From assembly GCA_024036415.1 (NCBI GenBank), contig JAMWET010000159.1:167501-231500 (forward strand): a stretch of 64,000 bases of DNA, read 5' to 3'. Both the position numbers and the translations under genes were made by a program. The DNA is from Prochilodus magdalenae. Taxonomy: Eukaryota > Chordata > Actinopteri > Characiformes > Prochilodontidae. Below the pieces are notes generated by a model. The model ran no database searches. It saw only the letters and a list, made by a program, of their open reading frames with translations, and had not been told where the DNA came from. Within the stretch, counting starts at the first letter, position 1, and every line of letters begins with the position of its first letter. Below are positions 45,441-57,440 of the stretch, piece by piece.

Positions 45441-46299
45441 TAAGAAATGGCCTTGACAGCTTTCAAAGGAGCATGGCTTTTTAAACCAAGTCATTTTTAA
45501 CTTAACAGCAGAGCAGAAAGTCATATGTCAGGGTCGTACAGCCACTTCAGAAGGTGTGCAATCAACTCATGCATCCTGTTCTTTCACTGTGCGTAAAGGC
45601 TCATTGTATTGAAAATGCTCTCGTTGATAGATACTTTAAGATCCATGTGGCCAAGGCCTTCTCTGCTATCTTTGGCTCTGGTGTGGAGAGATGCTGCTTT
45701 TTTATCTCTGCTGTAGCTTTGGGAGCTTTGGGTGGCATTAAAGAGGCACTTTAGGGGAGAATCACATTCAGAGCACTTATCCGCTTATCGCAAATGTAAA
45801 AAGAACTAGAATTCTGACGTCATTTTTGTATAGTTGTGGTCGGGACTTTATGTACCTTCATCCTGGACATGAATGCCAAAATTGGGTTCCCAGTGGTTTC
45901 TCTGAACTGTTCTATTTCTGGGGCAAAGTGAGTGTACAACATGCATCTGTAATAGGACAAATAGACACAGTATTTTTTGTGCAGGTATAATTTTTGTGGG
46001 GTTTTATATACTTACAGGGTCAAAAACATACATTCAGCACATCTTACTGACAAAGAACATAAGGCATAACCCAAACAGACTACCAGTAAAGAGGATCATT
46101 GGATCTGCTGGGAAACACAAGCACCTCCCACAGTTTCCTTATCCACCATCCAGACACAGGTGGCACCTTCGTTAAACCCCCCTCTCATTTCCTGGACCAT
46201 TTCCACCCTTTTAGCAGAAGGAAATTTGGTGTCACAGTGCCCATTAGGTCTCCCGCCCATGACAGCCAGCTTCTATTGCCTTCGTTCGCAGAGAAACCT

Positions 46300-46610
46300 G
46301 GACAGCTACAGATGGAAACCGTATCGTATCCATGTTGTGTTTGAAGGCCTTATGGTGAGCGCTACAATCGTGCCTTTGCTGTAGAGAATCTCTCCGCCAG
46401 ACTGCAGCACTTCCTTGCCTGCCTGGTCCCCAGATTCCTTGAGAATATATTGGACCAGCTGGGACGCCAGCTTCTGCAAGCTACAAGTGTGCAGGATGTG
46501 CAGGCCCAGCTGCCACATCTGTGGGACAATGTGCAACACACATTACACTCACACATAGACAGATTCATTCGATTCCAACGACTCCTTCTTGATGCTTTTT
46601 GTAGGTTATG
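46300..46610 (+). pseudogene. Tc1-like transposase C-terminal relic
   Basis: Across frames: GERYNRAFAVENLS-type text, PRFLENILDQLGRQLLQATS, VQDVQAQLPHLWDNVQHTL. This resembles the WP..SPDLNPIENLWDQLGR..R......LQDL..AL..EW block. It is followed by GGTTATGAGTGTA, similar to the CACTCAT-family terminus. Heavily decayed. Confidence 0.5.
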
Positions 46611-46698
46611 AGTGTATTTGGTTAATTGTGTGTTTGCTCCGGAACAGCCCAGAACACGATACCATGGCCAGTATGCTTGGTTTTGGGATTGAAGGCCT

Positions 46699-46934
46699 CA
46701 TTTTTACTTCTCCAGCTTTACTTCTCCTAGACAATGTAGACAGTGCTACTAGTGTTCCAGCAGCTTCCAGTTCATGGAACTGGTTCAGGTGGCCAAGAAC
46801 AACCAAATGACTGCCAAATACAGGTCTGCTGGAACACTAGTAGATGTCTACACGGAATACAGACTCCAAGGCTGCTATACAAGAGATGAACACCTTTACC
46901 CTTGGCATATCTTTACAGCTGGAGAAGTAAAGGT
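46699..46934. mobile_element. Foldback MITE-like structure
   Basis: Outer inverted pair TTTTTACTTCTCCAGCTTTA (46700 region) and TTTACAGCTGGAGAAGTAAA (46914 region), and an inner pair TGTAGACAGTGCTACTAGTG... and ...CACTAGTAGATGTCTACA (46735-46852). Both are nested around one centre, so the whole can fold as a long hairpin. Confidence 0.6.
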
Positions 46935-46950
46935 GAGGCTAAACCATTCA

Positions 46951-47287
46951 TCTTGGCGCTGACCACAGTGCCTCCGCATATTGCAATCACCATTGTAGTG
47001 TTTGGTGACGCTGACGTGGTGTTAAGGGCAGTCGTCGTATTGGCGTAGTCCTGCGTCATGCAGCCGTCTGCCAATGGTGCTGCCACTAACAGGGTGACTC
47101 ATGGAGGGCATCACTGCTCACTGAATGTCCATAATCGTGGCTGTTGTGTCAGTCAGGTGCAGCATTAAGACCCGTTCTTGCTTACGTCACATCTGAGCTT
47201 GAAACCTGAGTCACTTGCATGTCGAACCCACTCACCAAGTTTCCTGCCTGTCGGCTGCTTCCTTCTGGGTGCGTTGGACGATGAGTA
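46951..47287 (-). mobile_element. Tc1 CACTCAT-family element, internally deleted
   Basis: Minus-oriented. CATCTTGGCGCTGACCACAG to GTTGGACGATGAGTA before TA (47288-47289). The catalytic block is largely gone; the 5' half (CACTAACAGGGTGACTCATG and so on) is well preserved. Confidence 0.78.
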
Positions 47288-47899
47288 TACCTGCTGATAT
47301 TAAAGTACATTGCTGGTACATTAAAACATACTTTATTTTTACCTGGGAAAATAAGGATCAAAAAGTGAGGAACAAGAAAATGCAAAAGACAACAGCAAGA
47401 TGTTACAGCAAGTTAGCACAAAAATTGCCTCTACGCTACGGTTAATGAGCTACATAGGTGATAATGAGGGTGGAACTAGCGCCAGGACCAATCCGAGAAA
47501 TGGGAGCTTCTCTATAGAGCCATAAAAAGGGGAAATCTAATCTGTTTAATCAGTCCTGTGAAATGCTAGAACCATGAATCCCAGCACTGAGGACTAGCAT
47601 GCACAGTGAGGCATGTATTTATGATTTTAAAGGGATTATCTTCTGACTCCGTTTCACAGCAGTCAGCCTATTCCGCTTGTTTCAGCATCAATAGGAACAT
47701 TGTGACCATTTAAATGTGCTCTCAGGCTAATTTTAGCCACAACCGCACCTTTGAATGGTCTTTAAAGGGGCTTTCCATAAGGTTTGCAGCTGATCTCTAC
47801 CATGCACTGTGGTCTAATCAGATTTGACTCGTTCATGTTAGTGGTAAAATAGGTTCATTTCGAATGAAAGGACTCTACTAATGTGGTTTAGTAGGTAAA

Positions 47900-48150
47900 G
47901 ATTTAGAATATGCAGATAATACATGCAGTAAATGCTCACGTGAACTTTGTTCATCCACCTTTTCATTTCTGCTTTATTGAGGCAGCTGAATGCCAGCTAA
48001 TAAATGGAATTAACCCGGGAAATAAGCCCCGAGTCCTTACTGTGACTGTGAAGCTGTGCTGTGTTTCATTAAATGTCATAATAACAGATATCATCATGCT
48101 CGAATTAACCTGTTCACAGGATTACATAATGCAAGCTTTGCCAGGTATTA
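47900..48150. promoter_or_regulatory. Candidate conserved non-coding element
   Basis: Unique sequence with dense AT-rich developmental-factor-like words (GCTAATAAATGGAATTAACC, GTTTCATTAAATGTCATAAT) and no repeat or coding signal. Judged on appearance; needs alignment. Confidence 0.3.
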
Positions 48151-48589
48151 GGTTTAGGTGGCCTGAAACTGAGTTGTTTTCTCTTTTGTGCCATTTTAGA
48201 AGAACGTGGCGTCTCCTTGGTGGGGGAAGGGTCTGTTAAAGATCCATTTGTTCACATAAAAAAAGCCTAATATGAAATGTACACATGGTCTCAAAATATA
48301 AAATTCATTTCACAGTCCATTCAACAATTTATATGGACACTAAGCCGCAAATCCAGCCCATTAGGAATGACAAAACTGGTAAGCAAAGCTGCAAAAGTAT
48401 CAAATTGCACACATTAACATATATCTGCCCATTTACTCCACAGCAAATAAGCCCCTCCCATTCATACTAAAATACAGGGAGTGGTTAAACCTGCTGTGCG
48501 GCTTTGTGTCCCTTAAAGATACGCTTGATTTTGGAATGTTGAGTTTTAATACCAAATATTTCAACTGATATGACACCATTGTTAAACAC

Positions 48590-49010
48590 AGTGGCTTCAA
48601 AATTACAACAAAGCCAAAAGTCTGTCTACCAGCGGCCCAGTAAAACCTGTCTACCACAATGTAAAGTCTGTTTGCCAGACTTTCCAAAAAGGAAAGTCCC
48701 TGAGCACAAAGTTAATACAACATGTTCAGGTCAGTGATCCAGTAAAACTCTTTTGATTGTGGTCCAAATCTCTCAGTCAGTGTCCTAAACAAACAGCCAA
48801 TAGCAGCGTAAAGACTCTTGGCATGCTGCCGGGGCATTGTAAGGCTTACGGCCCACAGCCCGAACAAAACTCCACCCATCAGTGTACAGTCTATTCTCTG
48901 GTTGCCCAGTCAAACCTTTCTGTGTAAAACCTCTGGGCAGGCAGCTGGGGCAAAGGCTTCATGTTGTTGCGGCGACTCAGTAAAACTCATCCATGTCCAC
49001 AAAACTGCAG
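48590..49010. repeat. Weak, diverged tandem repetition
   Basis: Several spaced copies of CCAGTAAAAC(C/T) followed by CTGT-rich text. No clear unit length. Confidence 0.3.
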
Positions 49011-49898
49011 TATATTCATGGTGCTTTATTTATTCCGATTCGTTTACTAAGATCCTCTGGTCTCACTGCTCCAGACTGTCATCTCCCCTTAGATGGGGAT
49101 CTTTGTATGAACCAGTGAAGAAGCACTAGGATACATTTGCCTATTGGTGGATTCGTCTGTGTGTCTTCATCGTAATTTTTTAAAGTGACTATTATATACT
49201 CAGGGAACCACTGTGGGCCCACCCAGCACAGTGGAAACCCTTCACAGCATGCAAAGTTTACAGCCACTGAAGTCCCTGCAGTGGTTTCTCATTACAAAGG
49301 GAACTGAGATCATTCTGAACATTTTGATATGAATCATACGGCTAGGATGTTGCATCCTGTTGAATTATTAGAAGGCATGCAGAATCGAGAGAACCACGCT
49401 CATGTGACCAAGCCTTACCCCACAGAACCTAGAACCAATATTTCATAAAGAGCCAACAAGCATATCCAAAGTCTACCAGGACAACCAGAACATCCACAGC
49501 CCATTGAAGCACCCCCTCAAAACCATTTACAAGGGCAGCAAGTGTTAAGACCTATAAAGACACAGCAGCATGCCCAGGAATGAGGAGAAGCCCAACAGGT
49601 GGAGCCATGAAGAGATTCACGGAAGGCAGCCCCGAAAACAGCTGAGGCTGAAGGTAGTGGACTGGCCCGAGGCAGGAGACGCATGGGGAATGTCAGTGAG
49701 ACACTGAACGTCAGAACCTCAGCACCTGAAAGCAGCAGATGGGTGTAGGCCAGCGATTGGTTGGAAGTAATGAATGAATGAATGGAGTAACATTAGAGTC
49801 TTCCTGCCCTGAGCCATCTAAATGTGAATGAACCCACACAAATGATCTGCTGGGGACGGTTTACATTGAGGACAAATGATGTAATAGCAGCTCTGGCA

Positions 49899-51144
49899 GT
49901 GTGCTACTACTACTACTACAACTACTACAACTACTACAACTACTACTACTAATACTAATACTACTACTACTACAACTACAACAACTACTACTACTAATAA
50001 TAATAATACTACTACTACTACTACTAATAATAATACTTCTACTACTACTACTACTACTACTACTACAACTACTACTACTACTAATACTAATAATAATAAT
50101 ACTACTACTACAACAACTACTACTACTAATAATAATACTACTACTACTACTAATAATAATAATACTTCTACTACTACTACTACTACTACTACAACTACTA
50201 CTACTACTAATACTACTACTACTACTACTACAACTACTACTACTACTAATAATACTACTACTACTAATAATAATACTACTACTACAACTACAACTACTAC
50301 TACTACTACTAATAATAATAATACTACAACTACAACTACTACTAATAATACTACTACTACTACTAATAATAATAATAATAATACTACAACTACTACCACT
50401 ACAACTACAACTACTACTACTACTACTACTACAACTACTACTACTACTAATAATAATAATAATACTACAACTACAACTACTACTAATAATACTACTACTA
50501 CTACAACTACTACCACTACAACTACAACTACTACTACTACAACTACTACTACTAATAATAATAATAATAATACTACTACAACTACAACTACTACTACTAC
50601 TAATACTGCTACTACTACAACTACTACAGCTACTACTACTACTACTAATAATAATAATAGTAATACTACTACAACTACTACCACTACTACTACTACAACA
50701 ACTACAACTAATACTACAACTACAACTACTACTACTACTACTACTACTACAACTACAACTACTACTACTAATAATAATACAACTACTACTAATAATACTA
50801 CTACAACTACAACTACTACTAATACTGCTACTACTACAACTACTACAGCTACTACTACTACTACTACTACTACTAATAATAATAATAATACTACTACAAC
50901 TACTACTACTACTAATACTGATACTACTACAACTACTACAGCTACTACTACTACTACTACTACTACTAATAATAATACTACTACAACTACTACCACTACT
51001 ACTACTACAACAACTACAACTAATACTACAACTACAACTACTACTACTACTACTACTACTACTACAACTACAACTACTAATAATAATAATAATACAACTG
51101 CTAATAATAATACTACTACTACTACAACTACTACAACAACTACA

Positions 51145-51193
<49 letters not shown>

Positions 51194-51281
51194 ATAATAA
51201 TAATAATAATAATAATACTACAACTACTACTACTACTACTAATAATAATAATAATAATACTACTACTACTACTACTACTAC

Positions 51282-51324
<43 letters not shown>

Positions 51325-51425
51325 ACAACTACTACTACTACTACTAATAATAATAATAATACTACTACTACTACTACTACTACTACTAATAATAATAATA
51401 ATAATAATAATACTAATAATAAATA
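49899..51425 (+). repeat. 1.5-kb pure triplet tract (CTA/CAA/TAA)n
   Basis: About 500 consecutive triplets drawn almost only from CTA, CAA and ATA in one register, with rare variants (CCA, GCA, TCT). The triplet register never slips, which is why frames of about 540 codons appear on both strands (poly-L/I/Q and poly-V/L). These are not genes. Local higher-order patterns repeat, e.g. CTACTACAACTACTACAGCT near 50610, 50840 and 50930. Confidence 0.97.
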
Positions 51426-51899
51426 ATCCAAAAATAAATAATCCAATTTATTTTAATTTAAATTTATCAGGTGAATTTAGAGAATGCAAAAAGGATCTGT
51501 TCAGCATTACTTCGCTCGGCTAGTGTGTGTAGTATCTGGGTTGTATTTTGCCTTTGGACTTTTCCTCCATCCCCCCGTCTGTTAATACAGTGGCTCCAGA
51601 TGACGGGTCACAGTTTGGGCTGATAAAACTGTCTGGTGTGATTTGTATTTTCAAGGTTTCGAAGAGATAAATTCCGGGGTTTATATGGTTCAGTGATCTT
51701 TCCCGTAATCTCCCCTGAAACAATAAATAATAATAATACCGGTCGCTCTTGGTTGACTGCGAAAGGAGTGATGTCTGCCCCGGATGTGCGAAGGCTGGGC
51801 TGACCCTGGCTCTTTTGGGACAGACACGGTGCTACAGGCCTGGAAGAGCCTGAAAGAAGAAATTTTGAGGATTAGCACAGCTTAGAGAAGCAGAACAGG

Positions 51900-52205
51900 A
51901 GCTTACAGGCCCGAGGGCTTTTTAGCTCCGCGCTAGTTTGCGAGCATTCTATTATTTCAGACTTTCACCTTTCAAATTCGGCATGTTTCCTTCAGCTGTC
52001 CATTTACTCAAACAGCCCCCTCGCCCAAAACTGCTGAAAGAGAAGGAAAATTGCACACTCATTACGGAGCGAGGGCCTGCGTCGCCATTTAGTTCAAACA
52101 AACCAGGTGCTGCAACTCTGCTCCTTTAATTGGATCTTAAACGCCTGCTGTCAACTTTGATTACACAAATTCACACGCCCCAAAACACCAAAAAGGCACA
52201 ATTAT
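51900..52205. promoter_or_regulatory. Candidate conserved non-coding element
   Basis: Unique, unusually even-composition block between simple repeats: CGAGCATTCTATTATTTCAG, CTTTAATTGGATCTTAAACG, CTGTCAACTTTGATTACACA. No coding or repeat signal. The text resembles deeply conserved vertebrate enhancers in style; this is an impression. Confidence 0.35.
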
Positions 52206-52215
52206 GTTTCCATTA

Positions 52216-52220
52216 GAGGC

Positions 52221-52295
<75 letters not shown>

Positions 52296-52312
52296 GAGAG
52301 AGAGAGAGAAAT

Positions 52313-52346
<34 letters not shown>

Positions 52347-52434
52347 GGAGGCAGAGAGAGAGAGAGAGAGAGAGAAGTAGAGAGAGGCAGAGAGAGAGAG
52401 ATAGAAATAGTGAGAGGCAGAGAGAAAGAGAGAG
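52216..52434 (+). repeat. (GA)n purine tract, ~220 bp
   Basis: Nearly uninterrupted purine strand (GAGAGA with GAAATAGA and GAGGCAGA variants). Polypurine/polypyrimidine tracts of this length can adopt triplex structures. Confidence 0.95.
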
Positions 52435-52601
52435 CTTTGTATACAGTACCCGGAAAGCTTTCAATTTTTGCACCTCCTTACCGCATATCCGCAGAAGAGC
52501 GCCCACGCAGCTAGCAGCCCAATTAGGTTAAAATGATGGTTTTGGCAAAAAAAATCAAAATCCACAAAATTCCTCCAAATGTAGTCAATCAGCCAAGACA
52601 T

Positions 52602-53296
52602 GGTAGACCTCGGCAGTCTGCTTCTTTAGCTTTGCACATAAGCTATGAGGCTAACGTAGCTAAGAAGACGAAGCACATGGCAACCAATTCAGCATCGTGC
52701 TTCATCACAGTCTTCTCTCAAACATAACAGTAACCTTGATTTGTCTATGGAGATTTTGACTCTTATGTAACAATGTTAAGGTTCCCACTTCCTGCTAGGG
52801 TGTGGCTTCTACGAGTTTAGGGACCTGCCTTAAGTACGTACATGCAGTTTGGTGTCTGTGGGTTAAGGGAAACAATAGGGTTTGAATGGGGGTGAAAATG
52901 AATGAGACTCTGGGGTAGAAATGAGGGCGGGAATAACGGCAAACTGATGTGTGGGTGGGTCAGACCATCACTAAATTTGTGCTTGGGGTCTGCCTTGAGA
53001 TGTGAAACAGGTTCACATGTCCAGAAGACCATGTGCTTCATTTAAAACAAGAACGTCAGGTCCCCCAAGGCAGGTCCCTAAACTCGTAGAAGCCACACCC
53101 TAGCAGGAAGTGGGAACCTTAACATTGTTACATAGAGCCAAAATCTCCATAGACAAATCAAGGTTACTGTTATGTTTGAGAGAAGACTGTGATGAAGCAC
53201 GATGCTGAATTGATTGCCATGTGCTTCGTCTTCTTAGCTACGTTAGCCTCATAGCTTATATGCAAAGCTAAAGAAGCAGACTGCCGAGCTATACCA
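52602..53296. mobile_element. Foldback element: ~230-bp inverted arms, ~235-bp spacer
   Basis: 52602-52832 (GGTAGACCTCGGCAGTCTGC ... TTTAGGGACCTGCCTT) is the reverse complement of 53067-53296 with only a handful of differences. There is no coding in arms or spacer. The right edge coincides with the inner end of the right arm of the 6.5-kb inverted duplication. No clear target duplication was found. Confidence 0.92.
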
Positions 53297-53303
53297 TTTC
53301 CTA

Positions 53304-53560
53304 ACCTGCAGTGGAGCTGATAGAACAAGGTTTATTACTAAGCAGGTTTGGAGCGATTCTATTGGTCGGTCCATCATGAATATTCATTAAGCTGAAAGGA
53401 GAGCTAGAGCTTTTACACTGTGTCAAAGTTTTTACACCACTAAATATATATTAGAGGTGGAGATATGGAGGAGTATCATACTGTGTACATCAGGAGTAGA
53501 TGTGGTGTATCAGGATCTGGACTGGTTCAGACTCTCATCAGTTGTAGCTGTTCAGTGTAC
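53304..53560 (+). mobile_element. Tc1-like non-autonomous repeat, third copy (truncated)
   Basis: Same text as 8320-8590; its left part is cut off at the foldback element. Confidence 0.75.
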
Positions 53561-53779
53561 CACATCCATTTAGTTGGGTGTGTCATCAATACGTCATTTT
53601 ATAGCACATAGAGGTGGAGCTCAGAAATCGAGAAGAGCAGGTTGAGAGGGAAGCAGCTGGACCTTCACAGCTTCAGGTGACATAATTCAGCACATTGAAC
53701 GGTGTTTTACATTAGACATTGTACAGTGTATACAGCCTGGAGGTATTGATTTGGGGGCTAGGGAGTGGGCTGTTGTGTT

Positions 53780-53935
53780 GACCAGTGTTGAGGTCAAACC
53801 TACACCCTTGGTTACTCTGTCCAAATCATTCAGATGTAGGTTCATCTGCCCACAGCACATTGTTCCAGAAGTCCTGTTTTCTCGACGTTCTCTGGCAAAC
53901 CTGGGTGTCCTCCTTGTACACCTCCCATGAAAAAA
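53780..53935 (-). pseudogene. Tc1-like transposase relic, right arm
   Basis: Minus-strand counterpart of 23695-23890: FARERRENRTSGTMCCG frame and the FWNNVLWADE text in another frame. Flanking text continues 150 bp further than in the left arm (53945-54090), including GTGGCCACAGGTTCC. Confidence 0.65.
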
Positions 53936-54686
53936 TCCAACTTTGCAGTCTCTTTCTAATGAATTAGACATCAACCGTGGCCACAGGTTCCTATATCTAC
54001 CATGAAGACATGTAAGGGTTGCTGGAGACTCTTCTCACGCATCTGGAGGTCCTGCTTTGGGCTGAACTTGCTAGTACAGCCTGATTGTTGACAGTTGTTT
54101 TAAAAGTTCTCCACCTACATTTTTTTTTTTTATATTTTTCATATTTTCCCAGACTTCCCATGTAGATCTACAACCTTCTTTCTCTGAGAGCTTTTTGCAT
54201 CTCACCATGCTGATACCACTCAGTTCAACAATCAAGAGCAAACCAAACTAAATGTCTGAGCTTTAATAAGACAGGCTCTTCACAAATCCTCTCTACCCCA
54301 GTCTACACATTAGCCTCTGAGGTGGTACAGCTGGTTCTATTGACGGCTGTATATGGAAAAGAGGAAATACTGTCCCAAGAACAGGAGAATGTAGAAAGGT
54401 CCTGCTGTCCTTGTTGGTGTAATGGAATGAAATGCCAAGATGCTTTTCTCCTGTCTCTCAAATGGCTAATGGATCTTAGCGGCTAAAGGCAGCCCGTCTA
54501 TGAACCTCTAGCAGATATCTTCACCCACTCTGAGCACTTCTCATAATGACAGAGTAGAGGAGATGGATGGGTGATATAGTCTGCTCTTTGTCTTCATATG
54601 CATTACACTTGTGTGGATACTCTAGAGGTGGTTTAGATATTATATATAAATGAATGAATTTTTGTTGTACAGATTATTGCTAAATA

Positions 54687-55046
54687 CACTCATCATAAAA
54701 ACACACATCTGCCCCCAGAAGAAATCAACCAACAGGAATGAAACTTGGTGGCCAGACTGTCATGGAGTGATTCGGAAAGCCAATGGGCCGTCTTCAGTGG
54801 GTGGTCTTGCTTTTGTAGGTGGTCTTAAGCACCGTGCTTAACGCCAAGATGAACAGTTTGTTACAACATGTCACATCTACAGAAGGCCTGGTGTCACTCC
54901 ACCTCCACCCCTACCGCACCATCTGCAGATTCCAAATACGTGGGGGCCCGACACCATAATGAGAGACAGACTTCGGTATGTTCTTCCCAACAGCACTGCA
55001 ATCCCACACTTCCTTCTGGGTGCAGCTGTTCTTTTGATAATTAGTG
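54687..55046 (+). mobile_element. Tc1 CACTCAT-family mini-element, 360 bp
   Basis: Both termini (CACTCATCATAAAAACACAC and CTTTTGATAATTAGTG) with TA at 54685-54686 and 55047-55048. The internal deletion joins the 5' region to the C-terminal PPLPHHLQ block. Confidence 0.85.
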
Positions 55047-55079
55047 TATTTGAAAGCACTTAGCCTCTACAGATGTAAA

Positions 55080-56033
55080 GTCTCCTTAGCTGTGGTGTAA
55101 AGTCTCTCTGCCAGCAGGCCTGGTGAAACTCGAGGGAAACTGCAAGGGAAAGTCTCTTTTGGCCAGTTTCCTAGCTACAGATAAATTCCTCAGCCAGCAG
55201 GGAAATAAAAGCACACCCCAAACAATTAAACGCTATTCACGTGGGAGAGAAAATTCAGTTACATAAGTGTTATCCTGCTGGTAAAGGTAAGGGTATGGAA
55301 AAGCTGCTGTGACGAAATGTCCTTGTTGTTTACCGGCTTGATCTTACACAAAACATATTAGGAATGAATGGATTTCATTGAAGGATGTGAAATATGTCTT
55401 TGCTGGAGATCAATCTGTGCTGTAAAGTGGTTCTGATAGCACTATACATAGCTTGGGTTCTGCTTTCAGGAGCTTGGAGCTCCAGCTTTGATGTCTACAA
55501 TGATGGGCATTCATCTTACAGCATCCCACATCATCCGCCTTCCAATTATCTTGAAGCATAATTATTTACTGTGCTTGTTCGGCCTCACAACACAGAATCA
55601 AGAAAACCACCGCACAACGGGCACACCTACACCTTATTGTTAGTGAACACACTAGATCCTAACCTTCCGCACAACCACTGCCTTTCAGGAGACATCATCA
55701 GTTCCAGATGGTGAGATGCACAACCACTAGAGCATGCTTAAATACAGTGGCTGACTTGAGAGGCCCAATCAAATCACTCTTCATTTCATAGCAGAAATGG
55801 ATCAATGAACCGTAACAACGTGACATGACACTGACGCCACAGAATGCTATTTCTGAATAAGGTAATCAGAGTTCTATAAATAACTCCTAACCCCCACCTG
55901 CAAGGCCTGGTAGATCACCAAACCTGCCTCCAATCAGATAAACAGCACTTCTAGCTTTCATCTCAGAGAGAAGGGAGAACATCACACATCTTAATGGAAT
56001 GGAAAATGTACTGTATGTGTTAGGCCAGATTTA
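55080..56033. other. Non-coding part of right arm and unshared flank
   Basis: 55080-55692 is the inverted copy of 22250-22870, without coding signal in either arm. 55693-56033 is not shared and shows nothing recognisable. Confidence 0.5.
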
Positions 56034-57440
56034 CACTGCTCAAAAAAAATAATGGGAACACTTTGAAAACACATCAGATCTCAATGGGAAAACAATCCTG
56101 CAGAATATACTTCCTCATATAGACTGGGTAATGTGTTAGGAACGAAAGGATGCCACATCGTTTGATAGAAAAGAAAATGATCACCCTACAGAGGGTTGAA
56201 TTCAAAGACATCCTGAAAATCAAAGCGGAAAAATGATGCAGCAGGCTCGTCCATTTAACCCAAACTCAGTAGTTCGTATGGCCTCCACATGCTCCTACTG
56301 AGACGACGGATGGTGTCCTGGGGGATCTCCTCCCAGATCTGGACCAGGGCATCACTGAGCTCCTGGACAGTCTGAAGTGCAACCTGGTGGCGTCAGATGG
56401 ACCGAAACATAATGTCCCAGAGGTGTTCTATTGGATTTAGGTCAGGCGAACCGGTGGGTCAATGGTATCAATTCCTTCATTTTCCAAGAGCTGCCTGCAT
56501 ACTCTCGCCACATGAGGCCGTTGTTGTGCACCAGGAGGAACCCAGGACCCACTGCACCAGCGTAGCATCTGACAACGGGTCCAAGGATTTCATCCTGATA
56601 CCTAATAGCAGTCAGGCCATTGTCTAGCCTGTAGAGGTCTGTGCGTACTTCTAGGAATATGCCTCCCCAGACCATCACTGACCCACCACCAAACCAGTCA
56701 TGCTGAATGATTTTGCAGGCGGTATAACGTTCTCCACAGCGTCTCCAAAGCCTGTCACGTCTGTCACATGTGCTCAGTTAAAACCTGCTCTCATCTGTGA
56801 AAAGCACAAGGCACCTGTGGCGGATCTGGCAATTCTGGTGTTCTGTGGCAAATGCCAATTGAGCTCTACGATGCTGGCCAGTGAGCACAGGGCCCGCTAC
56901 AGGACGTCAGGCCCTCAGGCCGCCCTCATGAGGCCTGTTTCTGATTGTTTGCTCAGACACATTCACAGCAGTAGGGCTCTGGCAGTGCTTATCTTGTTCC
57001 TCCTAGCACAAAGGAGCAGATACCGGTCCTGCTGAGGGGTTAAGGACCTTCTACAGCCTTGTCCAGCTCTCCTAGAGTAACTGCCTCCTGGAATCTTCAC
57101 CTTACTCTTAAGACTGTGCTGGGAGACAGCAAACCCTGTGGCAATGGCACATATTGATGTGCCATCCTTCAGTACCTCTGTAGGGTCCAGGTATCGCACC
57201 ATGGTACTAGTAGTGACGCTGACCCAAGTGCAAAACTAGTGAAAATCAGTGGGAAAAGATGAGGGGGGCGGGGAATGTCAGTAACCTCGTCCTTTTAAAC
57301 CATTCCTGTTTGGGGGGTGTCTCATTGTTGCTCCTCTACTGCACCTATTGTTAATTTCATTAACACCAAAGCAGCTGAAACTGATTAACGGCCCCCCCTA
57401 CTACTTAACTGACCAGTTAATTCGATACTGATGAAAATCA
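56034..57440 (-). mobile_element. Tc1/mariner element with broken transposase (CACTGCTCAAAAAAA end)
   Basis: Left end CACTGCTCAAAAAAAATAAT-GGGAACAC after TA (56032-56033), a well known salmonid/cyprinid-type Tc1 terminus. The right end is lost into a TA-rich tract. Minus-strand transposase in order: N-terminal [19 protein letters not shown] and [25 protein letters not shown] (57202-56963), a degraded middle, MVWGGIFLEVRTDLYRL, TAIRYQDEILGPVVRCYAGA-VGPGFLL (56678-56442), then a PDLNPIEHLWDIM-like block and the C-terminal LQELSDALVQIWEEIPQDTI region. The usual QDNARPH catalytic block reads HNNGLMW, so the second Asp is lost. Several frameshifts. Confidence 0.88.

Noticed and set aside
49818..51523. 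Two open frames of about 540 codons on opposite strands
   Set aside because: Pure translation of the triplet microsatellite (poly-L/I/Q and poly-V/L); no gene context.
52213..52506. Leu/Ser-rich minus-strand frame
   Set aside because: Translation of the (GA)n tract.
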